Below, one piece after another: positions 1 to 8,036 of a stretch of DNA of 64,000 nucleotides. Every line of letters begins with the position of its first letter. Within the stretch, counting starts at the first letter, position 1. Location: assembly GCF_000812875.1 (NCBI RefSeq), contig NZ_JSYK01000003.1:1-64000 (forward strand), read 5' to 3'. The notes below the pieces were generated by a model. It was not told where the DNA came from. It searched no databases and was given only the letters and a program-made list of their open reading frames with translations. Source of the stretch: Kaistella solincola (GTDB lineage Bacteria; Bacteroidota; Bacteroidia; Flavobacteriales; Weeksellaceae). Position numbers and translations under genes: made by a program.

Positions 1-151
1 ATTACCCGTAGATTTATTGCCTAATTATGGCACTCGACAGTGCAACTACGGTTGTCTCTTTGTGAACGTTTTTATCGATTTTTTATAAGCATTACGCTTT
101 GAGCTATAAGCTTTATGCTTATGGCCTACAGCTAAAAGCTAATACCAATTT
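1..151 (+). other. rRNA operon spacer upstream of 5S rRNA
   Basis: No reading frame is supported here. The position directly before a 5S gene makes this the 23S-5S spacer, possibly with the extreme 3' end of 23S at its left edge, which I cannot identify with confidence. Bases 88-140 are low-complexity sequence built from variants of AGCTATAAGC and GCTTATGGC, a pattern common in flavobacterial spacers. Confidence 0.5.
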
Positions 152-259
<108 letters not shown>

Positions 260-264
260 TTTTT

Positions 265-297
265 AAACCTCATACATTTATTTGTATGAGGTTTTTT
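265..297 (+). terminator. Rho-independent terminator of the rRNA operon
   Basis: AACCTCATACA and TGTATGAGGTT form a near-perfect stem around a short AT loop, followed by seven T. It lies directly behind the 5S gene. Confidence 0.9.
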
Positions 298-299
298 TG

Positions 300-754
300 T
301 GCTTGGAAATGAGAGGAAAGAACCACGAGTACAGGAGACAGAGGAAAGTAAGAAACAAAGGTAAAAAAGAGCTAAGGATTATATTAGTAAATAAATGCGC
401 GATAAACTTGATACTGCTTTATTCTGGAATTGAAAATACTAAAATCCAAAAAAAAAAGCCTTTTAGCAGCGAATTTTTTCATTGAATCGAAGATATAAGA
501 ATTTGGTGGAATTTGTCATAACCTGCTGCGTTTACTTTTCTCAATTTAATGTTTTAAGCAAAAAGCAAAAAATCAGCTTTTTAGCAGCGAATATTTTTCC
601 TACGGAAAATCATGCCGAATGTTTTATATAAGAAGCGGCAGCCAGACTTCTAGCCCCGATGGTAGCGGCATCCCCCGGCGAGGCCGTGTCCGAAGCCGGG
701 GATATAGCGGACAGCGGGTTGTAATCTTCTACGAAGCGGAAAATGTGGTTGCTC
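300..754. other. Gene-free stretch with repeats and a structured element
   Basis: No credible coding sequence lies between the 5S terminator and the stop codon at 755. It holds two copies of the dispersed A-rich/TTTTAGCAGCGAA/T-rich motif (about 447-480 and 566-598) and the structured element described separately at 649-719. The rest is AT-rich and shows nothing I recognise. Confidence 0.7.
649..719 (+). ncRNA. Structured repeat element, possible Flavo-1-type RNA
   Basis: A GC-rich island in AT-rich DNA. It reads TAGCCCCGATGGTAGCGGCA, then an inner hairpin CCCCGGC (673-679) with GCCGGGG (695-701), then ATATAGCGGACAGCGGG. The flanks AGAAG (631) and CTTCT (726) could form an outer helix. A second element of the same architecture but a different inner hairpin lies on the other strand at 35301-35376. 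This resembles a structured intergenic element I recall as repeated in Flavobacteriia genomes, possibly the Flavo-1 RNA family; that name is from memory and unverified. Strand is assigned by that resemblance. Confidence 0.5.
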
Positions 755-2359
755 CTAAAATCTGCTCAAAACGCCCCAATGGATCTTCGTGTCACTGAAT
801 TTTATTGGATTTCCAAATTGGTTGCCGTTCGAGATTTGAAAACTCATCAAGCCGATTGGTAAAACGAAATTAAAGCCCAGACCGAAACTGTAAATTTTTG
901 GTTTCAGATTCAGGCTTCGGTTTTGGAACTCACCGTACTGCCCGAAAACATCGAAAAACGCCTGGTTTCCCACTAAATATCGGTATTCCGCCGTGCCGTA
1001 ATAATAAAGGTCTGCAAACAGCGATTTTTCATTAAAGCCCCGAAAAGAATTCCAGCCGCCGAAGCGCAACAGCTCGTTGGCTGCAAAACCGTTTTTCGAA
1101 TTCAAGAAAGCTCCTTCAGCATTTAGATTTAAATAATGATTGTCCTTTAGGTGAAAATTTCGCTCAGCCGAAACAAGAAAATGTGCCTGTGCACCAGCCA
1201 ATTTTTCGCCGCCATATTTCGCTGAAACATAATCTGCTTCAAATTCTAGCCGCGATTTGTACAAAAACAAATCTATATCCGTCGGTTCCTGAAACTGATA
1301 CCAAAGTCCAATCCCGTTTTTATTAAAATCTTTTCCTTGAACGTAGGTGGAATCAATGACAGTAGAAGTTTCAAAAGTACCACGAACGCCGATTTTCTGG
1401 TTATTTTTGAAATTCAAATAAAATGCTGGTGTCAGTTTTACTGTTGCGTAGGTGGAATCCTGACGGAAAATATTTAGCTTAAAATCTACGCCAATATTGC
1501 TTTTGAAAAGATAAGGAACATCGGTTTGCAAATCGAAAGTCTGTCCTTTGTCGGGATTTCTTTGCCAGAAAATATTTATGGTTTCAAAAGCGTTGAAAAT
1601 ATTTCTGAGATTTAAATTTAAGCTGCCATTAAAGGTAAATTTTTCGCTTTTGTCATTTCCAAAACCGATAACACCATCAAAGCTGTTGGATTTCTTCTTC
1701 TGTAAAAACAGGTAAATGTCTGTAGAGTCTTTGGTGAAAAGTGTTTGCGGTGGTTTTTCCAGCGTGAAAAATTCGTGGTTTTGCAGAGAACGGTTTAAAT
1801 CAGAAAGTATTTTTTCATCGTAAACCTTACCAACATAATCATTTTCTAAATTTTTCACAAAGCGAGACGGCACATTTTCGTAGCCTTTCAGTACAATTTT
1901 ATCAACTTTTCGCTGCGAATTTTTTAAAACAGAAATTTCCACCGCCGGAAAACCGTTTTCCATTCCCCGGAATTTCGATTTTACCCGATTAAAAATATAG
2001 CCCTTTTTTCGGTAATTTTCGCTGAATTCTTTTTTTAAAGAATCAAGGTTTTTAGTGAAAAATTCATTTTTAAGTTTTAAATCAGCTTGAATTTCTGGCG
2101 AAACCGAAACAAAAGCTTCATTAAAATTCTTGCCTTTATCGAAATATATTTCGGTATGATTTGATTCTTTTTTTACGTTTACAACTTTGGTAAAATAAAA
2201 ATTATTTTGGGCTAAAGAGTCCAGGAAATTCACCGCAGCAGCTGAATCTTTAACCACAATTGTTTTCTGCGTTTGTACGTCAAGGAGCCGGAATTCCTTA
2301 TTTTGCGCTTGAAGATAAGCACAGAAAAAAAGCACGAAAAAAGGCAGAATTTTTTTCAA
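755..2359 (-). CDS. BamA/TamA-like outer-membrane protein
   Basis: This 534-residue protein begins with a signal peptide (about 1-18, ending AYLQAQ). A POTRA-like segment lies around residues 150-200 (KVDKIVLKGYENVPSRFV...). From about residue 225 to the end alternating beta strands fill an Omp85-type barrel with the usual closing phenylalanine (GVLSRF). The segment RFGGWNSFRGFNE resembles the L6 loop (VRGF/Y) of Omp85 proteins. Known family members insert or export outer-membrane proteins; with only one clear POTRA this is shorter than BamA (about 800 residues) and nearer to TamA-like proteins. The substrate is unknown. It is divergent from nadD, with about 130 bp between the two start codons. 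Confidence 0.75.
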   Translation of the reverse strand: MKKILPFFVLFFCAYLQAQNKEFRLLDVQTQKTIVVKDSAAAVNFLDSLAQNNFYFTKVVNVKKESNHTEIYFDKGKNFNEAFVSVSPEIQADLKLKNEFFTKNLDSLKKEFSENYRKKGYIFNRVKSKFRGMENGFPAVEISVLKNSQRKVDKIVLKGYENVPSRFVKNLENDYVGKVYDEKILSDLNRSLQNHEFFTLEKPPQTLFTKDSTDIYLFLQKKKSNSFDGVIGFGNDKSEKFTFNGSLNLNLRNIFNAFETINIFWQRNPDKGQTFDLQTDVPYLFKSNIGVDFKLNIFRQDSTYATVKLTPAFYLNFKNNQKIGVRGTFETSTVIDSTYVQGKDFNKNGIGLWYQFQEPTDIDLFLYKSRLEFEADYVSAKYGGEKLAGAQAHFLVSAERNFHLKDNHYLNLNAEGAFLNSKNGFAANELLRFGGWNSFRGFNEKSLFADLYYYGTAEYRYLVGNQAFFDVFGQYGEFQNRSLNLKPKIYSFGLGFNFVLPIGLMSFQISNGNQFGNPIKFSDTKIHWGVLSRF

Positions 2360-2487
2360 AAAGCAGGTATTTTTACAAAACGGAAAATTGGCAATTTTAG
2401 TCGGTTTTGCGCGGAATTTTTTATCTTTATAAAATTAACTTTTTTAATTGAAAACGCGGTATTTTGGCGGCTGATCATTGTAAATGT

Positions 2488-3066
2488 ATGAAGAAAATCG
2501 GTTTGTTTTTTGGCAGTTTTAATCCCATCCATATTGGTCATTTGATTTTGGCGAATTACATCCTTGAAAACACGGATATGGATGAACTGTGGTTTGTGGT
2601 GAGTCCGCAAAATCCTTTCAAGGAAAAGAAATCCTTGCTGAAAGATCATAACCGTTTGGATATGGTACAGCTGGCGGTAAAAAATTACCCGAAAATGCGC
2701 GCTTCAAATATCGAGTTTTCTCTGCCAATTCCGAGTTATACGATAGACACGCTGTCATATTTAAAGGAAAAGCATCCGGATTATAATTTTGCTTTAATTA
2801 TGGGCGAAGACAATCTGAAAAGTTTAAGCAAATGGAAGAATGCGGAAACAATGATTGAAAATTATCAGATTATCGTATATCCGCGGCTTACCAGCGGTTT
2901 ACCGGAAAACGCGCCTGTTCACCCGAATATCTCTTTAATTAAGGCTCCGATCATCGAACTTTCTGCCACCGAAATCCGAAATATGCTGAAAGACGGGAAA
3001 AATGTGCGACCGATGTTGCCGCCGGAAGTTTTCGAATATCTGGACGGCAGCAACTTTTACCGCTAA
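2488..3066 (+). CDS. nadD: Nicotinate-nucleotide adenylyltransferase
   Basis: NadD joins nicotinate mononucleotide and ATP to deamido-NAD in the cytoplasmic NAD pathway. The 192-residue product carries the nucleotidyltransferase signature GSFNPIHIGH at residues 9-18 and the C-terminal SATEIR motif that corresponds to the ISSTEIR phosphate-binding motif. Length matches the family. I chose ATG 2488 because the protein then starts MKKIGLFFGSFNP as in homologues; an in-frame TTG at 2464 would add eight unconserved residues. The next gene starts 65 bp downstream on the same strand and may be co-transcribed. Confidence 0.95.
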   Translation: MKKIGLFFGSFNPIHIGHLILANYILENTDMDELWFVVSPQNPFKEKKSLLKDHNRLDMVQLAVKNYPKMRASNIEFSLPIPSYTIDTLSYLKEKHPDYNFALIMGEDNLKSLSKWKNAETMIENYQIIVYPRLTSGLPENAPVHPNISLIKAPIIELSATEIRNMLKDGKNVRPMLPPEVFEYLDGSNFYR

Positions 3067-3131
3067 GGGTTTCTGGTGTGCTGATTTTTAATTTCTTAAG
3101 TTTGCACTTCAAGCTAAAACTGCTTTTTCTT

Positions 3132-3473
3132 ATGAACTTTATCGAGAATTTTTTTGCCAAATATAGCCGCGAGCAGCTCATCAAATGGTTTAAACAGATT
3201 TGTGTTGCGGAAGCTATTTCCTGCTTTTTGCTGTATTGCGTCGCGATGGTGTGGAAGCGTTACGACCAGGATGGACTTTTGCCAACCATATTCATTATTA
3301 TCGTAGGAAACATTCACGGATTGTTTTTCACGCTGTATTTATTTTTGATTATTGAAGCGCGAAAAATATATTCCTGGGATGATGAAGACACAGTTTTCGC
3401 TGTTCTAGCGGCATTCTTTCCATTTGCAACGATTTGGGTTGATAAAAAATTAGCACGTTTTAACCGCGAATAA
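3132..3473 (+). CDS. DUF3817-like small membrane protein
   Basis: A 113-residue protein with three predicted hydrophobic segments (about residues 25-45, 53-75 and 90-105). The pattern, including the stretch GNIHGLFFTLYLFLI, fits the DUF3817 family of small integral membrane proteins of unknown function. An in-frame ATG at 3078 would add 18 residues; ATG 3132 gives the start MNFIENFFAKYS, which fits the family length better. It follows nadD and ends just before a hairpin terminator. No enzymatic motif is visible. Confidence 0.7.
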   Translation: MNFIENFFAKYSREQLIKWFKQICVAEAISCFLLYCVAMVWKRYDQDGLLPTIFIIIVGNIHGLFFTLYLFLIIEARKIYSWDDEDTVFAVLAAFFPFATIWVDKKLARFNRE

Positions 3474-3503
3474 ATTCCAACTAAATTATATTTAAAAATA
3501 TTT

Positions 3504-3526
3504 GCCGCTAAAAGCGGCTTTTTTTT
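3504..3526 (+). terminator. Rho-independent terminator
   Basis: GCCGC TAAAA GCGGC is a perfect 5 bp GC stem followed by eight T, 30 bp behind the stop of the DUF3817-like gene. Its loop and arms match the dispersed GCTAAAAGC motif seen throughout the window. Confidence 0.85.
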
Positions 3527-3750
3527 GGTCTTATGTTACAGCAATTACCTTAAAAAATTCCGCTTGTTTCCTGGTTTTTTCTCAAAATGGCCTTTTTGGA
3601 CAACTACATTTTGTTAAAACCTTCAGCAAAAAGCATAATTTTTTGACCGTTATTTCACCCAATTTTTCCTTTTTTCATTTTTGTTTAAAATTTAATTAAG
3701 TGATAAACAATTACTTAATTAAATTAAAAACATTTTATTACTACTTTGTA

Positions 3751-3782
3751 TTGCATAATACTAAAAGTTTTATATATCTTTG
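3751..3782 (+). promoter_or_regulatory. Bacteroidetes-type promoter of the 3897 gene
   Basis: TATCTTTG at 3775-3782 matches the TAnnTTTG -7 consensus of Bacteroidetes sigma factors. TTG at 3751-3753 lies 21 bp upstream as a -33 element. Transcription from here would give a leader of about 110 nt before the ATG at 3897. The rest of the 370 bp gap from 3527 is AT-rich and shows nothing else. Confidence 0.6.
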
Positions 3783-3818
3783 CAATGTAAGATTCAAGAA
3801 AACTAATACCTGAAAGAT

Positions 3819-3885
3819 AGAAGGAAGCAAAACTTATAACCAAATCGCAAAAACTAATACCACCGCTTCCTTCTTCTTTTTTTTT
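3819..3885 (+). promoter_or_regulatory. Terminator-like hairpin in the leader of the 3897 gene
   Basis: AGAAGGAAGC (3819-3828) is exactly complementary to GCTTCCTTCT (3865-3874), with a 36 nt loop, and a run of nine T follows at 3877-3885, eleven bases before the start codon. AACTAATACC occurs twice, at 3801-3810 and again in the loop at 3853-3862. The layout suggests attenuation or masking of translation initiation. This is inference from structure only. Confidence 0.45.
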
Positions 3886-3896
3886 AAACTAAAACC

Positions 3897-6113
3897 ATGA
3901 AAAAACTTATTATTTCACTTTCGTTGCTTACAGGTTTTGTCGCCTTTGCACAACAAAACCCGAAAAAAGACACCGTAAAAACCGAAAATATAAAGGAAAT
4001 TACGATGACCAAAAAGATCTTCAAAAAAGAAAGCGACCGTTTTGTTTTCGATGTGGCAGCTTCGCCGCAGGCGAAAGGAAATACCGCATTTGGTCTTTTG
4101 AAAGAAACTCCACTTGTTTCGTCAACCGATGATAAAACATTGAAAATTGCCGGAAAATCTAATGCTGTAATTTTCATCGACGGTCGTGTAACCCAAATGG
4201 ATGCGGAATCTTTGGTTGCTTTCCTGAAAAATACGCCTGCTGAAAACATACAGAAAATCGAGGTGATTACCGTGCCCGGAAGTGAATATAAAGTGGAATC
4301 TTCCGACGGAATCATCAATATCGTGCTGAAAAAGAAAAGCAGCAACGGGCTGAACGGAAATCTACGCCTAAATAACGAGCAAAATTATCACAATGCAGCG
4401 GCCGCCGGCATCAGCTTGAATTACCGCAAAGACAAACTTGGTGTAAACGCCAATTTTAACGGCAGCGAAAACATCCGCGAGCAATATTATATTTTGCGAA
4501 ACGGAAATGCTTCTGCCGCAAACAGAACTGAAGGAAACCTTACCGACCCCAACCAAAATCTTGGCGGTTATTTGAATCTGGATTACCAAATTAATGACAA
4601 TAACAGTGTGGGACTTACTTTCAATTCGCGCGCGAACAGAAGTTACGGTTCCAAAGCAAATCTTTTCAATACAAATACGGATCTTACCAGCGGTGAAACC
4701 GATTATTCTTTAACCAAAAGCGAAGAAAATGCACGTTCTTACAACAATTCCCTCAACTTAAATTACGAATTGAAAACCGATACTTTAGGAAGTAAATTAA
4801 ATTTAAATGCCGCCGGTTTGCTGTACCGTAGATTCCAGACTTCAGAAAACTTTACCATTTTAGCCGATAAAAACCAAAACCAGGTTGAAAATTTATTGAA
4901 GATAATGCAGGCGCAGCCGCAGCTTATCGACAATTTTTCTGCAACTGCAGATTATATTCAGAAATTTAAAAAAGATTTCACAGTATCCGTCGGTGGAAAT
5001 TTTAACAATACGAAAACTGATAACGACACGAAATACAATTCTTTTGATTACAGAAGCGGAAATTCTGCAAGTATGCCGAATCATTTTCTTTACGATGAAA
5101 GTATTTTCGGTGGTTACGTTACGGTGGACAAAGTATTTTCACCAAAATTTTCAGCGAAAGCCGGCGCCCGCTATGAGCTGACTACGAGCGAAGGTAGATC
5201 TGATAACGCGCAGGACGAAAATCTGCGAAACATTAAACGTGATTACGACAAACTTTTGCCATATTTAAGTCTTAATTACACCATCAACGAAAAAAATACA
5301 CTTTCTTACGCTTTTTCCAGCAGAATGAGAAGACCAAGTTTTTGGGAGCTAAATCCGGTAAAAAATGTGCTGACGGAATTTAATTATATCCAGAACAACC
5401 CGTTTGTAAAAGCTTCTTCGGTTTACACGCACGAGCTGACGTACATGTTTAAAAACTCTTATTTTCTGATTTTAAACCACAGTTTAACCAAAGACCAAAT
5501 CACGCAGGTGCCTTTACAGGGTGTAATTGATGGGAAAAACCAGCTCCGGTACATCCGCACAAATTTCGGTGACAAGCAGGAAATGAGCGCAATGATCGGT
5601 ATGCAGAAAAGCTTTTTCAAAGGTTATCTGACTTCCAATTTCAACATCGGCGTTCAAAGAAATGTTAATGACGGAAATCTGGACACAGATCCACTAACCG
5701 GCGATGTTTTCCCGATGTATGAAAACCATATTGCGTCCAACAGCTTGCTGATCCAAACTAATAATAATATTCGCCTTGATGAAAAAAAGACCTGGTTTTT
5801 GGGAGTAAATTATTTTTATGTGGATAAGCAGCAAATAGAACTCGGTCAGCTGAACAGTTTGATGAGTTTAGATTTGAACCTGAAAAAACTGTGGAATGAG
5901 TGGACCTTTTCGTTGGGTGTTAATGATGTTTTGAAAACCAATAAAGTGGTTATCGAAGATTTGCAAAGCAATGGAAACTACAATTTCATCGACCAAAACC
6001 AGTATAACCAAGGCGTGGAACTTACCATCGTATATAATTTCGGAAACCAAAAGGTGAAAAAAGTACGAAACATTGAAAGCGCCGACAAAGACATTAAATC
6101 CAGAACTAATTAA
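3897..6113 (+). CDS. Outer-membrane beta-barrel family 3 protein (TonB receptor-like)
   Basis: A 738-residue protein with a signal peptide (1-19, ending AFAQ). Residues about 40-145 form a plug-like domain (LLKETPLVSS, AVIFIDGR, IEVITVPGSEY, IINIVLKKK). The rest is a large beta barrel rich in NLNY and SLNY strands, as in the OMP_b-brl_3 family of Bacteroidetes TonB-dependent receptor-like proteins. The N-terminal carboxypeptidase-regulatory-like domain seen in many relatives is absent, and I see no clear TonB box. The ligand is unknown; no SusD partner lies nearby. It stands alone, with its own promoter, an unusual hairpin leader and a terminator. The C-terminus ends in a charged tail (SADKDIKSRTN), not in an aromatic residue. 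Confidence 0.85.
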   Translation: MKKLIISLSLLTGFVAFAQQNPKKDTVKTENIKEITMTKKIFKKESDRFVFDVAASPQAKGNTAFGLLKETPLVSSTDDKTLKIAGKSNAVIFIDGRVTQMDAESLVAFLKNTPAENIQKIEVITVPGSEYKVESSDGIINIVLKKKSSNGLNGNLRLNNEQNYHNAAAAGISLNYRKDKLGVNANFNGSENIREQYYILRNGNASAANRTEGNLTDPNQNLGGYLNLDYQINDNNSVGLTFNSRANRSYGSKANLFNTNTDLTSGETDYSLTKSEENARSYNNSLNLNYELKTDTLGSKLNLNAAGLLYRRFQTSENFTILADKNQNQVENLLKIMQAQPQLIDNFSATADYIQKFKKDFTVSVGGNFNNTKTDNDTKYNSFDYRSGNSASMPNHFLYDESIFGGYVTVDKVFSPKFSAKAGARYELTTSEGRSDNAQDENLRNIKRDYDKLLPYLSLNYTINEKNTLSYAFSSRMRRPSFWELNPVKNVLTEFNYIQNNPFVKASSVYTHELTYMFKNSYFLILNHSLTKDQITQVPLQGVIDGKNQLRYIRTNFGDKQEMSAMIGMQKSFFKGYLTSNFNIGVQRNVNDGNLDTDPLTGDVFPMYENHIASNSLLIQTNNNIRLDEKKTWFLGVNYFYVDKQQIELGQLNSLMSLDLNLKKLWNEWTFSLGVNDVLKTNKVVIEDLQSNGNYNFIDQNQYNQGVELTIVYNFGNQKVKKVRNIESADKDIKSRTN

Positions 6114-6149
6114 ATTATTTCCCTTTATTTAACTAAATTTTTTTCGCAA

Positions 6150-6180
6150 AAAAACCCTTAGAATTTTCTAAGGGTTTTTC
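6150..6180 (+). terminator. Rho-independent terminator, probably bidirectional
   Basis: AACCCTTAGAA pairs with TTCTAAGGGTT around a short loop, with A-rich sequence before and T-rich sequence after. It sits between the convergent 3897 and 6200 genes and could serve both. Confidence 0.85.
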
Positions 6181-6199
6181 GTTATTTTAAAAAAAATGG

Positions 6200-7123
6200 T
6201 CAATTCTTCGGCAAAAAAACTTCTGCCAACATGCAGCGTGCGCTTCCGCCGCCGTTAATTTCAATCGTACTCAAATCTGAATAGATGATTTCGCAATACT
6301 TTTCAATTTTCGCGATTTGCTGCGGTGTTAAGGATTTATACGCGGTTTCGCTCATCACCAAAAACTGTTTCCCCTCGATATTTTTCACCTGAAGCATATT
6401 TCCGGCAAATTGCTGCATTTGATCTTCAGAAATTTCAATCAGCTCTTTATTGGTTGTTTTAATGATTTCCTGCACTTTTTCACGCTCCATTTCATTGTCG
6501 ATGCAGTCCAGGCAAATTACAACAAACTGTTCTGCGACACACATCATGACATTGGTATGATAAATCGGAAAACGCTCATTTTCAACGTTTTGATAGGAAT
6601 GAAAAATTACCGGCTTATAGTCGTATTTTTTGCAAAATTCCCGGAACAGTTCCTCGTCAAGACGCAAAGAAACCGAGCCGTACGCGATTCGGTAATCGTG
6701 ATCGAAAATCATGCTTCCGGTTCCTTCCAGAAATTTATTTTCGTTTTCAGCAGAAGACCTGTCATCGATTTCGGTAATGACAAAATTTTCGTCTTTTACA
6801 GCTTCCAAAACTTCTTTACGTCTTTCAACGCGGCGGTTTGGTGCAAACATCGGGTACAGCGCCACGCGGCCGTCCTGGTGAAAACTCACCCAGTTATTTG
6901 GGAAAATAGAGTCCGGCGAATGCGGTTCCAAAGTATCTTTTACCACAATAACATTCACGCCTTTTTCGCGGAGTTTTTCGGCAAAAGCATTAAATTCTTC
7001 CAAAGCTTTCTGCTGTGTAGAATCGTTCTCGAAATTTACCTGGAAATAATTATTTTCGGCGGTTTCAGAATTAAAACCAAAAGCAACTGGTTCGATCATC
7101 AAAACCGTATCGGTTGTCTGCAT
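6200..7123 (-). CDS. ctlX: CtlX-type citrulline/arginine hydrolase, amidinotransferase fold
   Basis: This 307-residue protein belongs to the guanidino-group modifying (amidinotransferase) superfamily and best fits the citrulline-utilisation hydrolase CtlX group. Visible landmarks are FPNNW at residues 74-78, GTGSMIFDH at 135-142, YHTNVMM with His189, and the nucleophile region NGGGSARC with Cys297. The enzyme would hydrolyse citrulline or a related ureido/guanidino substrate; the exact substrate is inference. An in-frame upstream ATG adds 17 unconserved residues, so I start at 7123 (MQTTDTVLMIEP). A second member of the superfamily lies at 8037-8951, with cutC between them. Confidence 0.8.
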   Translation of the reverse strand: MQTTDTVLMIEPVAFGFNSETAENNYFQVNFENDSTQQKALEEFNAFAEKLREKGVNVIVVKDTLEPHSPDSIFPNNWVSFHQDGRVALYPMFAPNRRVERRKEVLEAVKDENFVITEIDDRSSAENENKFLEGTGSMIFDHDYRIAYGSVSLRLDEELFREFCKKYDYKPVIFHSYQNVENERFPIYHTNVMMCVAEQFVVICLDCIDNEMEREKVQEIIKTTNKELIEISEDQMQQFAGNMLQVKNIEGKQFLVMSETAYKSLTPQQIAKIEKYCEIIYSDLSTIEINGGGSARCMLAEVFLPKN

Positions 7124-7202
7124 AAATATTTTAATTTTGAGCAAATTTAACATTTCAAAATGACTGGGCTCCATCCGTTTTGCAATATTTTGCGTAAATT
7201 AG

Positions 7203-7356
7203 TTAAATTCAAAAAAATGCCACAAAAAGCAGGGAATTTTTAGAAATCGAAGTTCAAAAAATTACCTGAAAAAGCACGGAATTTTTAAAGATGTAAACTT
7301 AAAAAATTACTGGAAATGCAGCGAATTTTCCGAAAGCTAAATTGAAAAAATTACCC
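7203..7356. repeat. Tandem array of about 45 bp AT-rich units
   Basis: Three diverged units begin with TTCAAAAAAATGCC, TTCAAAAAATTACC and TTAAAAAATTACTGG, at about 7208, 7253 and 7299. Each continues with an AAAAGCNNGGAATTTTT-like segment. A fourth partial unit starts near 7342. The unit is a form of the dispersed motif found in other gaps. The array fills the space between ctlX and cutC. Confidence 0.75.
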
Positions 7357-7373
7357 GTTTAAACCCCGAAAAA

Positions 7374-8036
7374 ATGCTGGAAATTGCCTGCTTTGAAATT
7401 ACTTCCGCGGAAATCGCGCTTCAGTCCATGGCGGACAGAATTGAATTCTGTGCTGATATTTCGCGCGGTGGCACCACACCCGATTTTTATGAATTTCTGC
7501 ATTTAAAGAAAACGTATTCCACACCAATTTATGTGATGATTCGCCCGAAAGGGGGCAATTTTTATTACACCGCGCACGAATTTTTGCAGATGAAAAACAG
7601 CATCATCAGTTTCAAAGAAGGTGGCGCCGACGGGTTGGTTTTCGGGATTCTGGACGCGCACAACGAGATCGATGAAAGGAAAAACCGCGAATTGCTGGAA
7701 CTTGCGGGCGATACGCCGTGTACTTTTCACCGCGCTTTTGACCGGACTTCAGATCTGGAAAAATCCATCGAAACTTTAATTAAACTCGGTTTCCGAACGG
7801 TACTGACTTCAGGTGGAAAAAAAACAGCCTTGGAAGGGCAAGAAAATCTAAAGAATCTTATCGAGAAATATCAGCATAAAATCGAAATTTTAATCGGCGG
7901 CGGCGTGCGTTCGGAAAATCTCGCGGAAATCCGAAAATTTACGGGCGGCATGAGTTTTCATTCCTCCGCGATTTTGAAATACGATTCTTTTGTTTCCGCG
8001 GAAGAAATCAGCAGGTTGAAGCAGCTTTCTTCTTAA
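7374..8036 (+). CDS. cutC: Copper homeostasis protein CutC
   Basis: The 220-residue product matches CutC over its length: the N-terminal MLEIACFEI, DRIEFCADISRGGTTP, YVMIRPKGGNF, GADGLVFGIL, TFHRAFDR, VLTSGG and ILIGGGVRSEN motifs of a TIM-barrel fold are all present in order. It is cytoplasmic. CutC was originally linked to copper tolerance, but its biochemical role is not settled. Its stop codon (8034-8036) directly abuts the stop codon of the convergent gene at 8037. It lies between two amidinotransferase-fold hydrolases on the opposite strand. Confidence 0.93.
   Translation: MLEIACFEITSAEIALQSMADRIEFCADISRGGTTPDFYEFLHLKKTYSTPIYVMIRPKGGNFYYTAHEFLQMKNSIISFKEGGADGLVFGILDAHNEIDERKNRELLELAGDTPCTFHRAFDRTSDLEKSIETLIKLGFRTVLTSGGKKTALEGQENLKNLIEKYQHKIEILIGGGVRSENLAEIRKFTGGMSFHSSAILKYDSFVSAEEISRLKQLSS

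Noticed and set aside
282-485. A 67-codon open frame right behind the 5S gene
   Set aside because: It begins inside the rRNA terminator, has basic low-complexity sequence and crosses a dispersed-repeat copy; no ribosome-binding context or recognisable family.
2356-2649. A 97-codon minus-strand frame across the nadD start
   Set aside because: It overlaps the clear nadD gene and the start of the outer-membrane gene, and shows no protein-like composition.
6410-7150. A 246-codon plus-strand frame opposite ctlX
   Set aside because: It lies fully antisense to an enzyme with intact active-site motifs and is Phe/His-rich, as expected for a mirror frame.
7203-7356. CRISPR array
   Set aside because: The units are contiguous, diverged and have no unique spacers between identical repeats; no cas gene is present. 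The same holds for 31204-31600 and 50072-50260.
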